Positions 1 to 10,415 are shown, counted from the first letter of the stretch. The stretch is 22,449 nt of DNA from Gnetum montanum (GCA_015680685.1 MNCI01004881.1:352327-374775); one strand, 5' to 3'. Notes: generated from the letters alone by a model not told the origin. Program-made: numbers and translations.

Positions 1-859
1 GACTGTCCATACTATAGTGGGCCATGATTTCTCTAAGATGTCAAAAAAGCAGTTAAGAATTTTCTTTCTACTTGTTTAAGAATTTTGAGTTGTTTGGGTG
101 AACCTTGAATGTGTTAAACAACCATTTGAATTTGATGTTGTAGTCATCATATCATTATCATCATTATTCTAGTCTTGTCCCAACAAAATGGGATTGGCTA
201 CATGAGTTTTCCTTTGCCATTCACCTCTATGAGAGTTAGATCTTTATTTATTTGCAGTTTCTTCAAATTATCTTCAATCATTTTTTTCATGTATTTTTTG
301 GTCTTTCTTTCAGTGGCTCTATTCCAGGTTTCCATCGAAAATTTCTACTGCTGGACTTGCGTATTTATCCATATCTGTCTATGATGTTAAACACTTACCC
401 ACTTAACACATCACAGTGGAATAACAAATCATATGTTGCATTGGTGCAGCACTGGTGTCCAAGTTGTAAACAATTTATTTGTTTAAAGAAACTTAGGAAC
501 ATTAAATCTGAAATGAAAATTTGGTAAAATGATTCCATGTTAAATTGGCAAAAGGAGAATTAAGAAATAAAGAAAAATCCTCATGATATTTTGGAAGTGG
601 TAAGCATCGATGGTACTGATTGGTGTAGAATTGTGGATAATTAATTTATTGCATGAAGACATGGACCAAGCCATAGTCAATGGAAGAAAATGTAATTGTT
701 CAGTGGGCCACGTTTGTGGCATTTATAATAACATATGATGTGTATGTTGTTGTTTGTTTGAATTAGGAAGTTTTAGATGCTTTTGTTTCCGTGCATCAGA
801 ATATATATTTATACAATCTTGAAATTTCTTTGATGTGTTTATCGATGCATATTGAGCAG
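1..859 (+). other. Intron (or 5' intergenic) sequence upstream of the first visible ABCI10 exon
   Basis: No coding exon is recognised here. The next exon opens with an acceptor (gagcag) at 859/860 and continues mid-domain. The Walker A, Q-loop and N-terminal exons of this ABC ATPase must therefore lie left of the window, with this stretch as intron. It is AT-rich and contains a LINE tail described separately. Confidence 0.6.
140..340 (-). mobile_element. 3' end of an RTE-like plant LINE (decayed)
   Basis: Read on the minus strand, the segment ends with a block resembling GTAGCCAATCCCATTTTG then TTGGGACAAGACTAG, followed by an irregular ATG/ATA microsatellite. This is the arrangement I know from 3' tails of plant RTE-clade LINEs, whose reverse-transcriptase C-terminus ends near a THVANP-like motif. 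A broken THVANP (near 200) and an upstream EDNLKKLQINKDLTL-like stretch are visible. Only the tail is present and no open frame survives. The family call rests on memory of the tail pattern, not on a search. Confidence 0.5.
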
Positions 860-985
860 GTCATAATGCCAACAGTAGAAACAGATGTTGCATTTGGCCT
901 TGGACAATATGAGCTTAATGAAGATGAGGTTCAAGATAGGGTAGCAACTGCTTTAAAAGCAGTAGGAATGGAAGAATATTTGCAA
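860..985 (+). CDS. ABCI10: ABCI10 exon (first visible), pre-signature segment
   Basis: Forty-two codons beginning [15 protein letters not shown] and ending GMEEYLQ. The acceptor is gagcag at 859. The donor is GTCTGG at 986, a poor match to GTRAGT. Without splicing the frame adds VWLA and stops. Confidence 0.85.
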
Positions 986-3136
986 GTCTGGCTGGCTTAA
1001 CTTTATCATATGAATTTTCAGAATTCTGAAGTAGTTTGTGTATGTCCTTATATCTTATTGCTAATTGTAGAGACCTATCCAGACACTGAGTGGTGGTCAG
1101 AAGCAAAGGGTTGCTATTGCTGGTGCTTTAGCTGAATCAAGCAAAGTTTTGCTGCTAGATGAATTGACAACCTTTTTAGATGAGTCCGATCAGGTACGTT
1201 TGACTCTGTTAATGTATTCATGCAATTTTTTGTTAAATTTTTTAATTACAGTTTTATTGAAAAAATTTGCAAATTTTAATAATCATTTCTATTGTTTGAG
1301 AATAAAAACTTGAACTTGGTATTTTTGTTTCAATATTCTGTATAGTTTTATTTCAATCCAATGAGATAAACTGATTAAGTTTTAATAATGGCTATATATG
1401 ATTGATGGGATAAAGACACTAAGATGAAGAAGAAAAAGATGAGTAGCTGTCTATATTACATTTTCAGGTTTCATATTAATCTATCACAACATTGTTTTGA
1501 ATAAAATATTGGAGAGATTTATACATTTTCTTATCATTCTCTGTAGAATTTAAGAGGCTTTTTGTGACTGAGAGCATAGCTCAACTTGTAATCTTGTTAC
1601 TTTCTGTGTGTAATTGATTGCAAACCTGTTATGTTATATCAGAGTTTTATCTTAGTTTTACCAAAGTATTATGTTGGTTATTTGTCATTGTGGTATATAT
1701 TGTTAAAATTGTTGTTCTGATAACCCCCTCTCCTCCCATCTCTCGTCCAAACTCAAACTAGAAGAAAAAACAAGTCTTTGGAGAAATTTTTTTTTCCATT
1801 TTTTTTCCTATTACTTTTTCCTACAATTAGTTGTTTTTATTGTAGTTGTTAGATCTTCAAATTTTCTTTTTTTCCTCCTTGTCCTATAATTAGCCATTTT
1901 TTCTAAAACTGTCACCCGCTACATCTCATCTCGCCATTAACTGTAATGCTATTTATGAACCTTTGAGAAATCAATTACATGATGAATATAGTATGATTCA
2001 ACATGCCTTGCAAAGAAAAAGTATGTAAGCTATGGATGATAAAAAAAAAGTCTTTTACATTTTTTTTAAAAGCATTTTTATTTTGATTTATAGACTAGAG
2101 TTCAATTTTAGATAGTACCTTGAAGGTTCAAGGGAGCTGCTTATAAGACACCTTAAATTTCCCTTTTTCATTTTCTTAATTTTTTGGTCACTAATGTTAT
2201 AGATTAATGAGCGATGAAATTTACAAGGTGAAAAAGAACGGAAAGTCTATATGATCTAGGAGACTACAATTTTATAAAATCAAACAAAAGGTAAGTGAAA
2301 ACCTTAAATATGTTTAAATAGATAATACACAATCTAGCCACCTTGCAATGACTTATATGGTCTTGTAAATAGGCCCCATAGAAAATACCACCTTTTGGGA
2401 AAAAAATATTTTTGAAAAACAATTTATGAAGACAACCATTTTCCTGTATGAGTTATAAAAAGTGCTACAGAAAGGAAGAACTCTGTTTAGGAGCATGATG
2501 CTAAAAAATTAGTGCCTTAGTTTTTTTTAACTTGTATTTTAATATTTTGGGTAAAATTATGCAACATGATTGGTTATTTGTTTTAATATACGTTTTGAGT
2601 TACCAACAAAAGTCATTTCCAGCTTTTTGTGTTGGTGTTCAATATCTGTTTTTTTGTTTTAACCTTTTTTTAAGTCTTTAGTCGAGAATTCCCCTGATGT
2701 TCTTTTAAAAAACTGTCGTCAATAGAGTAATAGTGAAAAGAGCATAACTTTTGCAGATTAGTGAAAAGAGCATAACTTTTGCAGATTGGTGTTATAGAAG
2801 CAGTACGCAATGTTGTAGATGGACCTGTTTTTTTGTTTTAACCTTTTTTTAAGTCTTTAGTCCAGAATTTCCCTGATGTTCTTTTAAAAAACTGTCTTCA
2901 ATAGAGTAATAGTACAAAGAGCATAACTTTTGCAGATTGGTGTTATAGAAGCAGTACGCAATGTTGTAGATGGACCTGGAAAAATCACTGCGTTATGGGT
3001 AACGCATCGTCTGGAAGAGCTTGAATATGCAGATGGTGCAGTATACATGGAAAATGGGGCAATTGTCAAGATTGGAACTGTCAGGAGTATCAAGAAGCAT
3101 ATCCGAGGAGAACAATCTAATTACAAAATTTCTTAG
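860..3136 (+). CDS. ABCI10: ABC transporter I family member 10-like ATPase, chloroplastic (3' three exons, partial)
   Basis: This is the C-terminal half of a soluble ABC ATPase in three exons (860-985, 1071-1193, 2936-3136), joined in phase 0 to give about 149 residues. In order it shows [10 protein letters not shown] (after the Q-loop region), the ABC signature LSGGQKQR, Walker [14 protein letters not shown], and the H-loop region [11 protein letters not shown]. It ends with [11 protein letters not shown] and a TAG stop at 3134-3136. The TTFLDESDQ and [20 protein letters not shown] segments are characteristic of plant ABCI10, related to bacterial EcfA/CbiO. In Arabidopsis this protein is thought to form a chloroplast ECF-like complex with ABCI11 and ABCI12, probably in metal transport. 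Walker A and the transit peptide lie outside the window. Oddities are a weak donor after the first exon and a duplicated acceptor before the last. Whether the copy is functional cannot be decided here. Confidence 0.88.
1071..1193 (+). CDS. ABCI10: ABCI10 exon with signature and Walker B
   Basis: Forty-one codons from [13 protein letters not shown] to TTFLDESDQ, bounded by ttgtag and a good GTACGT donor. It holds the LSGGQ signature and Walker B (LLLDEL). The 85-nt intron before it is short. Confidence 0.9.
1194..2935 (+). other. ABCI10 last intron (1.74 kb)
   Basis: AT-rich and without any recognisable embedded gene. Its 3' end contains the tandem duplication that copies the splice acceptor and the start of the following exon. 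Confidence 0.75.
2646..2977 (+). repeat. Direct tandem duplication spanning intron end, 3' splice site and exon start
   Basis: Copy 1 runs from about 2646 to 2827 and copy 2 from 2825 to 2977. Both start ctgtttttttgttttaacc and run through cataacttttgcag into the codons for [14 protein letters not shown]. They differ at few positions (for example gtcgag versus gtccag, and gtgaaaag versus gtacaaag). The joint shows ctg microhomology. Only copy 2 continues into the real exon. Copy 1 would run into TTTTTTGTTTTAA and stop. Confidence 0.92.
2732..2787 (+). repeat. 28-bp perfect tandem repeat containing a splice acceptor
   Basis: Two adjacent copies (2732-2759 and 2760-2787) begin agtgaaaagagcataac and end ttttgcagatt. 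This nested duplication inside copy 1 of the larger duplication creates a third acceptor-like ttttgcag. Confidence 0.92.
2936..3136 (+). CDS. ABCI10: ABCI10 last exon with H-loop
   Basis: Sixty-six codons plus stop, from [14 protein letters not shown] through [11 protein letters not shown] to NYKIS. The first 13 to 14 codons and the acceptor upstream are also present in a tandem copy about 150 nt earlier. Confidence 0.9.
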   Translation: MGVIEAVRNVVDGPGKITALWVTHRLEELEYADGAVYMENGAIVKIGTVRSIKKHIRGEQSNYKIS

Positions 3137-4540
3137 GATTTTTTCCTGGGGTTATTTCTGTAGACTATAGCCATAGTAAGGAACTTATTTCCAATCAAAA
3201 ATTTGTAAATTCTTTTGGCCAGGGATGTATATTGAATATAGTGAATTTAATGGTATTTATTTGTTGGAAAAAGTTTAATTCAAACCATGTAAAAGGTTTC
3301 CGTAAAACCTTTTTTATTTCTATACTAAGTTCTTACTTTTCTTATCTTTCCTTACAAAAGCAACAGTGGTCACAGTGAACGTTTTATTTTTTTTTTGAAT
3401 ATAGGGTAAGCACCCTCAGTCAGAAACGCGAGAAACTGCGTGCAAAAAATATGTGAAACCATTGTGGAATTGTGAGTGAGATTTGGGAATGCAAACAGGG
3501 TATGATAATCGTACGGGAATACGGGGGATTAGGAGAATTGTATTGGTAGTTTTATTCCTGCATTACTTATCGTAATCAATTAAACAATAAAAGTATGCAA
3601 CGCATTTTCAGGTGCAGTTTTTAATATATTTTTATTATTTTATATTTGATTATTATATAATAATTTTATTAATTTGAAAAATTAAATAAATCTGATACAC
3701 GGATGCACACCTAAGCACATGAATGCTGTGACTTTTTAATGTGTGATATGCATTATCAGTGTTCATCACATAATCGCACAATTATTGTACAATACTCCCA
3801 TGTGCATGCACCATGTCACGAGTGTTGCGATTCCTTGGTACAAGTTGTAGTGTTGGACCAAATTGATATAACAAAGAGATTAGATTGATGTCATGAAAAC
3901 AAACAATGAAGAAGAGCATGGAGAATATACACTTAATTAATCTCATTTAATTAGATTGTGTTAATTCATCTCATTTAATTGAGTTTTATTTGCATATGTT
4001 TCTTTTTGTGCTACAACTACCCATTTGAGATAAGTGTTATAATAATGTAGCAAAAACCTTATATGAAAATGTAACATTTGTACATTTTTTGGTTTTTGGT
4101 TTCAATGCCCAATAAGAATACTTGGGGCTTTTTGATTAGTTCAAGTTTTCATTTGTTTTGCTAGAGGATCTTCTACTCTCCATGATGATGGTGCTGTTGT
4201 TATACTTGTTGATTTAAGGGTTCATCCCTTTCAGTATATAAATGATTAAGACTTTCCCTAAAAATGTAATATTTGTCCAATAGATTTTATGGTTTTTCAG
4301 ATGTAATCAAGCTAGAGCTTCAATTTTAGTTTCATAACTCCTCAATTATGTCTTTATGTTCTAACACCATACCAATGATTTTAACATATCATCATCTTAG
4401 CTTCATCTCAATTAAAATGGTTTTTAATGTAAAGCCTTTAACCTCATTTAACGATTTTCAAAAGATCAAGAAAATAAAACTTACATTACTTTAAGTTATT
4501 GCTACTGAAAGTTTTGCAACATCATATTAATATATGCTTC
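3137..4540. other. 3' flank of ABCI10; no gene seen
   Basis: Low-complexity AT-rich DNA with no open frame of note. An AATAAA at 3586-3591 could be the ABCI10 polyadenylation signal, but several AT-rich alternatives exist. Around 3935-3985 a short imperfect repeat of ttaat-ctcatttaatt occurs twice. Nothing else was recognised. Confidence 0.5.
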
Positions 4541-4605
4541 AATTGTAGTTTAGTTGGTTGGCTCACAAGATTGGCATCCCTAGTTTTGGATTCGAAGCCT
4601 AGCAC
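4540..4605 (+). repeat. tRNA-like pol III promoter segment, possible SINE head
   Basis: The segment has an A-box-like tagtttagttgg (4546-4557) and a B-box-like gattcgaagcc (4589-4599), spaced as in tRNA genes. In between is gctcacaagattggcatccc, which looks like degenerate D-arm and anticodon sequence. No acceptor stem closes it, so it is not a functional tRNA. A tRNA-derived SINE head is the best reading, but the body and tail could not be delimited. Confidence 0.4.
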
Positions 4606-5270
4606 TTGCAGATAGTATTGACAATGAAAAATTGCTAGTAGAATATGTTTGAAAAAGAATTCAAATTTATTACATAAGAAAAATGACTTCTTTATATTTA
4701 TACTCTATGGGGCCATGACACATCCATGGAGCTTCTCTTTACACACTAAGAAATTATTAAAAACTATTTTTTAAATTTGGTTGAGACCATAATAGATTAT
4801 ATCCATAGAGTTTTTCTTCACACACTAATTATTTATTTTCCATGACAAAGTCCAGCCAACCAGTAATTGGCCTCTTGGCCAAAACAAGGTTAAACCCCAA
4901 AGGAAATGTTAAGATGCCAAATTGTAAGTATGGTGAAAAAAAAAATCCTCTCTAGCTATGTTTCAGATAGACAACCTGTGATAGGAAATCATTAAATGCT
5001 TTTGCCCATGTTCATAGTTAAAACATATTGATGACATATATGGCACCAGCTTTTTATTGACAATTTTTTTGACAACTATTATGATAGCAAGAAATTGCTA
5101 ATTCAAGTCAAACTTAAATTAACTTTATACTGTACTTAAATTCTATCAAAACATCGTGTTGCTGTATGTCCTGGGAGTATATATTGTCAAAAGTTTCAAA
5201 TTCTGTTCCCCTTTGGCTTAGCTGCAATTTTCTCTTCAATAATGGTGTCTTTAAATTTTATGGAAATAAC
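4606..5270. other. Intergenic AT-rich stretch with a diverged short duplication
   Basis: No gene is seen. Two similar blocks, atccatggagcttctcttt with acacacta (about 4722-4750) and atccatagagtttttcttc with acacacta (about 4801-4828), suggest an old duplication of about 79 bp. Confidence 0.4.
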
Positions 5271-5274
5271 ACGC

Positions 5275-6970
5275 ACACTTGCGCATATTGCATTGTAGGT
5301 AGGTCTAGTTGTAGAATGACGAGTGTAGTTTCATGGAGAGAAACATACGTTGGCATTTGCATTCACGTCAATAGAAATCATCATGATGTTTTTCTGCCAT
5401 CTACATGATTCAACACTGTTGTTTACCGGACGCCATACCCTAAATGCATTTTTTAATGTTTTGAGTTTGACAGATGTCTCAATGTACCCCTTAAGATCAA
5501 ACCTCGTGAGAAGCAGCATACTCCAAGCAAAGTAGTCACAAATAAATCCCCAGCAAAAATACGATGGTACAAAGATTTCCAAGTATTTGTTATAACCTAC
5601 ATAATTGTGCAGGATATATCTCCAGTAATAACAGACTGGTATCTAGATTTTACTTTTTCCTTTCAAAACCATGCACACTGAACCTCCAATAAGAATATAA
5701 TAGTGTATATTTTTACATCTTCTTTCAAAAGCTACAAAGCCATGCAGGGTGATATGATTCTATGAATAAACAAGCATAGCTGTGTGCTACTCAAGATGTT
5801 CATTGAAAATAATTAGGAAGTCATCCATACGGCTTGTTATTGGTAACATATAAAGCCATGCAAGATGCATGATCCACGTAATGTTGCAGCATTCCCCAAG
5901 TGTTTTTGTTGACAGTAATCATGATTCCTGTTTTGAAGAAATAACATGTCTGACCGTACATATTGCATTGTAGGTAGGCCCAGTTAGACAACAACGCAAG
6001 TGTACTTCCATGAACAGAAACGTGCACCGACATTTTTACACTCTCAATGACAAATCTCCAATAGAAATACATTGGTAGATAGATTTTCTAAATGGCAATT
6101 GTGATTTCGTGAAGAGAAACATGCATGAGAATTTATAGACACTTCCTTAGCTAAATCTCCCTTAGAAATTCATTGTTGAATACATTTCACATTTTATATA
6201 GACATGGAGAAGGGGCTAACATTAGTTACAAAGGTAAGGTTTCCAGGTTGTAAGGCCTGGATTTGAGCTTAGACGCAGTCACTTATACAGAGGCTTAGCT
6301 TTAACTTGTTGGACCCATTTTAGCTTGATGATTAAGCCAAGATATTCATTGAATTACTGCAGTATAGAATTTTTCGATAAGGTTTATTATTTAGTAACAT
6401 GGGCAGCCGTGCATGATCCATTATGGGTAAAATTATTCAACAAGATATTCCCTCAGCAGTAACGATGCCTCTGGTTTTACAGAAATAACATGTATGACCA
6501 TGCATGTTTCATGATAGGCAAGCCCCATTAAAGAACGATGAGAATGTGGTTTTGTGGAGAGAGAAACCAAGAATCCTTTGTTCCACCACAAATGCAACAT
6601 CAGTTTTAGTTTCAAATGTTATTCAGAGACATCCAATAGTAAGGGATCTTAGGTGTACTAACTTCTCAAAGAAAAAGGAAAGGTACATCCGTGCATGATG
6701 ACAATGTTCACTAACAATAATGATGAACATGAGCATTTCAATACATTCAGCCTGAATCATCTATCTATGCATCAATAACATTCAAGTCAAACTACCAATG
6801 TCATGAAAAAGCCTCCAATAGGTTTAATATCTAATAACCTGGACAGACGAGCATGATCCTATCTTGGTTGTGCCTACTGCCCTCAACAAGAGATTTAGCA
6901 CTCGGAAGTTACACATGTTACCATCATGCATATACTTACATGGATATAGCATACACTATAGGATTCATGG
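5275..6970. repeat. Degenerate tandem repeat array, about 0.43-0.67 kb period
   Basis: Recurrent blocks appear in the same order. First is a gcatgatcc block (about 5867, 6411 and 6849), preceded by ttattggtaacat or ttatttagtaacat or aatatctaataacc. Next is agaaataacatgt followed by tgaccgtacat or tgaccatgcat (about 5937 and 6480). Then comes cattgtaggtaggyc or catgataggcaagcc (about 5290, 5965 and 6511), followed by a tcatg-agagaaac block (5332, 6010, 6113 and 6555). The units are strongly diverged, with unequal spacing. None of the short open frames here resembles a protein I know. This may be an old satellite or an internally repeated, decayed element. Confidence 0.55.
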
Positions 6971-7996
6971 TCTCCAATTTGCTGAAACCTCAAGAATGAA
7001 TTACCAAACACTAACAAATGAATGAATTACCACTTCAGCTAACACTTCATGAATGACTTTCACAATTTCAAATTTATTATGCATCTTGATTATGTTAGTA
7101 GTGAGTGTAGAATTTTTAGCATTAGGATTCCAATTTCTTGGGATCAAATTGGACTCCTCTGCCAAAGGTTTCATGTTGTAATACCATACGAAAATTTAGA
7201 TTTATAAGATTAAATTCAGTTTCAACTATTTCCACTCAGAAGTTGTACATCTCATCATAAACCATCAAAACAAACCTATGACTTGCAAGATGGATTAGTG
7301 ATTATTGATAGAAAGATAGATTAATAATATAATTACCCTGTTTTAGAATTTAAGTTTATTTATTTATTTGAAAAAAACGAAAGAACTAATGCTACATTAA
7401 GAAAAGACTATGACTCGAGCATTCCTGGAGCTATCCTTAAGATTACTAGTAACCAAGAACCAATTATCATAAAGTGTTAAAAGCAAGATAACGGTGCCAT
7501 TGGTAACATCATTATGCTGAATACAGAGCAATACATAGAATGAAAATAAGTGCAAAAAAGGGTAATACATGGAAGGAACTGGAATCATTGAATAAGTAAC
7601 GTCTGGCTTAAAGCATTTTGCCATGCTCAGGAGGATAGTTCAATTCCTTTATAGTACACTTCTAAGGAACTTGACTGGATTCTTTGGGGATCCTGAGATT
7701 CTGGTATTTTCTTTAACTCAGCTTTCAAACTGAAGTGTTAACCTAGTAGTAAGAGTCTTGGCATGAAAACACTAGGTGCAAATTTGTTTCCAGTGGGCAA
7801 TGCTGAGTTATGAACAAATTCTGTAAAAGGAATCCTGAAATTGATGTGGTCAATAGATCCAAGAGGGTCTCAGTGAATATAATTAAATACATTCAATTTC
7901 AGTACAAAAAAATGGTTGTTTTGAAGTCAAGCTACTCTATCCTCCTATTCAACTTTCAAAACAAATCTCAATTCATTTACATTCTTGGAAACTGTT
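6971..7996. other. Region between the repeat array and CDC6; no gene seen
   Basis: AT-rich, with no recognisable exon on either strand. The right part could hold the CDC6 3' untranslated region on the minus strand, but no clear polyadenylation signal was singled out. Confidence 0.4.
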
Positions 7997-8029
7997 TCAA
8001 GATTCCTCTCTTCTGAAATGTGGCAATTC
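7997..8029 (-). CDS. CDC6: Candidate CDC6 last exon (weak)
   Basis: After ttgttttag the phase-0 reading is ELPHFRREES and a TGA stop. The family ends roughly GIRFFRNCL, so only the Phe-Arg pair and overall position agree. No better terminal exon was found between 8513 and about 7400. Confidence 0.35.
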   Translation of the reverse strand, partial: ELPHFRREES

Positions 8030-8513
8030 CTAAAACAAACATCTAAACAATCTTCCAAATTGGTCTCACTCTATCTCTTAACACAGACGAACAATTCCCA
8101 TCAAAAATACTGCCCGAGAATCATAAGTATGAAAAAAAAAGGGATTAGGGAATTGATAACCTCACCAGCTATAGAACCTTTAGCCTAAAAATAATATTTT
8201 GACGAATACAGATTGTTGCATCTTTGTCCAATATTTGATATGTTAACATTTTAACTAAATAAGATTGATAAATCACAAGCACAATCACTGGTGATACATT
8301 CTTTGCAAGGTATAATCACACATGCATTATGATGAACAACAGCATGACCTTGTGTAGCGTAGACATCTTTTAACTTACACATGCTTTCAAACTAAGAAGT
8401 TGCGGAAAAATCGTACCCCCCGTGATTTTAAAATTTCAATATTAAAACTGAAAATTCTCTTTAAAAAGGATTTTTTTTTTCAAATTGCACCTAAATATTA
8501 ACAGCACACTCAC

Positions 8514-8603
8514 TTGTAAAGCATAAGTTATATCAACTTCATCAACTTTTAAAGTAATCAGTCTTAGCCTTTCTTCTTTAGCTTGCCCTATGCTAAGGAG
8601 TGC
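8514..8603 (-). CDS. CDC6: CDC6 exon 15
   Basis: Thirty codons, ALLSIGQAKEERLRLITLKV then DEVDITYALQ, matching the C-terminal winged-helix segment of the family. Acceptor agctag, donor GTGAGT. Confidence 0.85.
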
Positions 8604-8695
8604 CTAGCTTTCAAGAAATTATCAAGTTAGTGCAATTAAAATTTATTTACTCTCTCTTGCTCACAGAGGGAAAAAAATTCATTGAATAAACATAC

Positions 8696-8801
8696 CTAAT
8701 CACTTAAGACCTTACACATGCTTGAAAATTCAGGTACAGTAAGTGGGTTTATTTCACTTTTCTTACATAGATCCAAATAACCTTACACATGTTGCATTCA
8801 G
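8696..8801 (-). CDS. CDC6: CDC6 exon 14, frame-broken and ending in TAG
   Basis: Opens CTGAAT (LN) in phase but reaches YLDLCKKSEINPLTVPEFSS and MCKVLSD only after a one-base shift (8779 onward). The last codon, just before GTATGT, is TAG where the family has Gln (CAG). At 106 nt the exon is one base out of register. Confidence 0.82.
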
Positions 8802-9292
8802 CTGCATCAAAAGATTTGTTTACATAAGAATTAATTGAACTAAATTGTTTAGGAACTTCTTTTGAACTTGATTCATCTTTTAAATGTAGCAGACATGGTA
8901 CAGTTGCTCCACATCTTTCTATTTGTAATTTATAGTGAATATAAATATCATGATATCATACATTTTGTGTGTTTACAGGTGATCCAGGTAGTTAACACAA
9001 TAGATTTAATACTCAGGAATGCAAACCTAAGGTAATGATGAAGATCAAGCCTAATGGGCAACACTCTAGGTTACGACTTAAAAGTTGTCATGCCGATTAA
9101 AGAGAATTATTGCATTAGAATGGTCATGAGTCATACGTCATGCCCTCATGTAAGTATCAAAATGAAGGTGAATCAATTTCTAAAGAACTAGCAAATTTGA
9201 AATCATGATCATTTGACATTAATTTGCAAATCATATAACCTTGCCTTTAACCTGCCCAAAAATATGAAGAAGAAGATGCTGATGATGTTTAC

Positions 9293-9355
9293 CTCTGCTA
9301 AAGATGTCTCCTTTTTCACATTACGGAAATGCTTTACAGCTGCACAAAAAACTAT
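9293..9355 (-). CDS. CDC6: CDC6 exon 13
   Basis: Twenty-one codons, IVFCAAVKHFRNVKKETSLA then E, matching the family II-CSA-K-FR--KK segment. Acceptor tagcag, donor GTAAAC. Confidence 0.87.
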
Positions 9356-9481
9356 CTGCTAATAAAATTTTCTACTCAATTTTTAGATATAATGGAAATT
9401 TCAAATTTTACAAAACCATCCCAATCATTAAAATTTGAACACGTAAATTTTTTTATGGTACAAGGGAAAATAAATAATTAC

Positions 9482-9571
9482 TTGCTGATGCTGCGGCAAT
9501 GACTGTATTGTATCAACAACAATTGACTGGAATGTCTTTGCCAAAGCCTTAACCATATGGTCAATTCTAAC
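9482..9571 (-). CDS. CDC6: CDC6 exon 12, start of winged-helix region
   Basis: Thirty codons, VRIDHMVKALAKTFQSIVVD then TIQSLPQHQQ, a strong match to the family DHM--AL-KTF--TIQSLPQHQQ. Acceptor aagtag, donor GTAATT. Confidence 0.9.
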
Positions 9572-9759
9572 CTACTTGCAAAGCAAACATATTATTGTGA
9601 CGCAGTGAAACTCTTAGTATAAATAAAATGAAAATGAATAACCAGCATATCTTACAACTGTTGATCAAGCATGGTGCCTTAAAAAATTGTTTAGAAGGCA
9701 AAGAAAATAAACTTCAGTATAATACTATTCAGTTGTGTCTTCATCATCAAAGTGCTCAC

Positions 9760-9844
9760 CATAACTGAAACATGATTTCTGTTTGAACCATTGTCAATCT
9801 GAGGCGATGAAACCATTTCCATCTCTAGCATCTCCACAGCAGCT
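9760..9844 (-). CDS. CDC6: CDC6 exon 11
   Basis: Completes Arg, then AAVEMLEMEMVSSPQIDNGS and NRNHVSVM. It corresponds to the variable linker after CRSALEILE in the family. Acceptor tgacag, donor GTGAGC. Confidence 0.82.
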
Positions 9845-10025
9845 CTGTCAAAATGACATCATTATGCTTAAAATCTTGAGTCTACCAAGAAGGTCCTTCA
9901 AAATCATTGACTGGTCAAGCAATACACCGTTCCAATACCGTAATAAAAATGAAGAAGCAGATTTACAGTTGTAACATAAAGGCATAAGAAAAAAATTTAA
10001 CGAACTCATTAAATCTAACAATTAC

Positions 10026-10075
10026 CTGCACACATGCAGAGCTTTTCTCATGTCCCCAGATGCAGCAGCAACTTT
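10026..10075 (-). CDS. CDC6: CDC6 exon 10, sensor 2
   Basis: Reads KVAAASGDMRKALHVC plus two bases of Arg. The GDMRKAL sensor 2 segment with its Arg is intact. Acceptor ttgcag, donor GTAATT. Confidence 0.9.
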
Positions 10076-10415
10076 CTGCAAACTCTCAATCAATTCCCAA
10101 AGATACATTGCATAGTTATTTTAAGGTGATAAATCATTTTGCTTATATTTTTAAATAGTATTCCCAGATGCTAATTTTACTTGAATGATTTACCATAAGA
10201 TGAACTATTTTTTTAGTAAAATGGTTAAATTTTTCTTAAATGTATATAATGCTATGATAATATTTATGCCATTTTCTGGGTCATCGGCCACAAATTCTAA
10301 ATACATATACGACCAATTAATATAAAATAAACCTTCAAAAACAGAAAGCAGTTTCTACACAGTTTCAATTACTGTGTTCATTATTAGCTTTTTTAATTTC
10401 ATTAATCAATTATAC

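Noticed and set aside
2785-2829. First copy of the [14 protein letters not shown] codons as a true extra ABCI10 exon
   Set aside because: The frame runs into TTTTTTGTTTTAA and stops, and the 45-nt unit has no donor matching GTRAGT. It is a duplication product, not an exon.
4546-4600. Functional tRNA gene
   Set aside because: No complementary acceptor stem, weak B box and no clear anticodon arm.
7397-7624. Minus-strand 75-aa frame downstream of CDC6
   Set aside because: Hydrophobic low-complexity composition with no match to the CDC6 C-terminus. Probably untranslated or intergenic.
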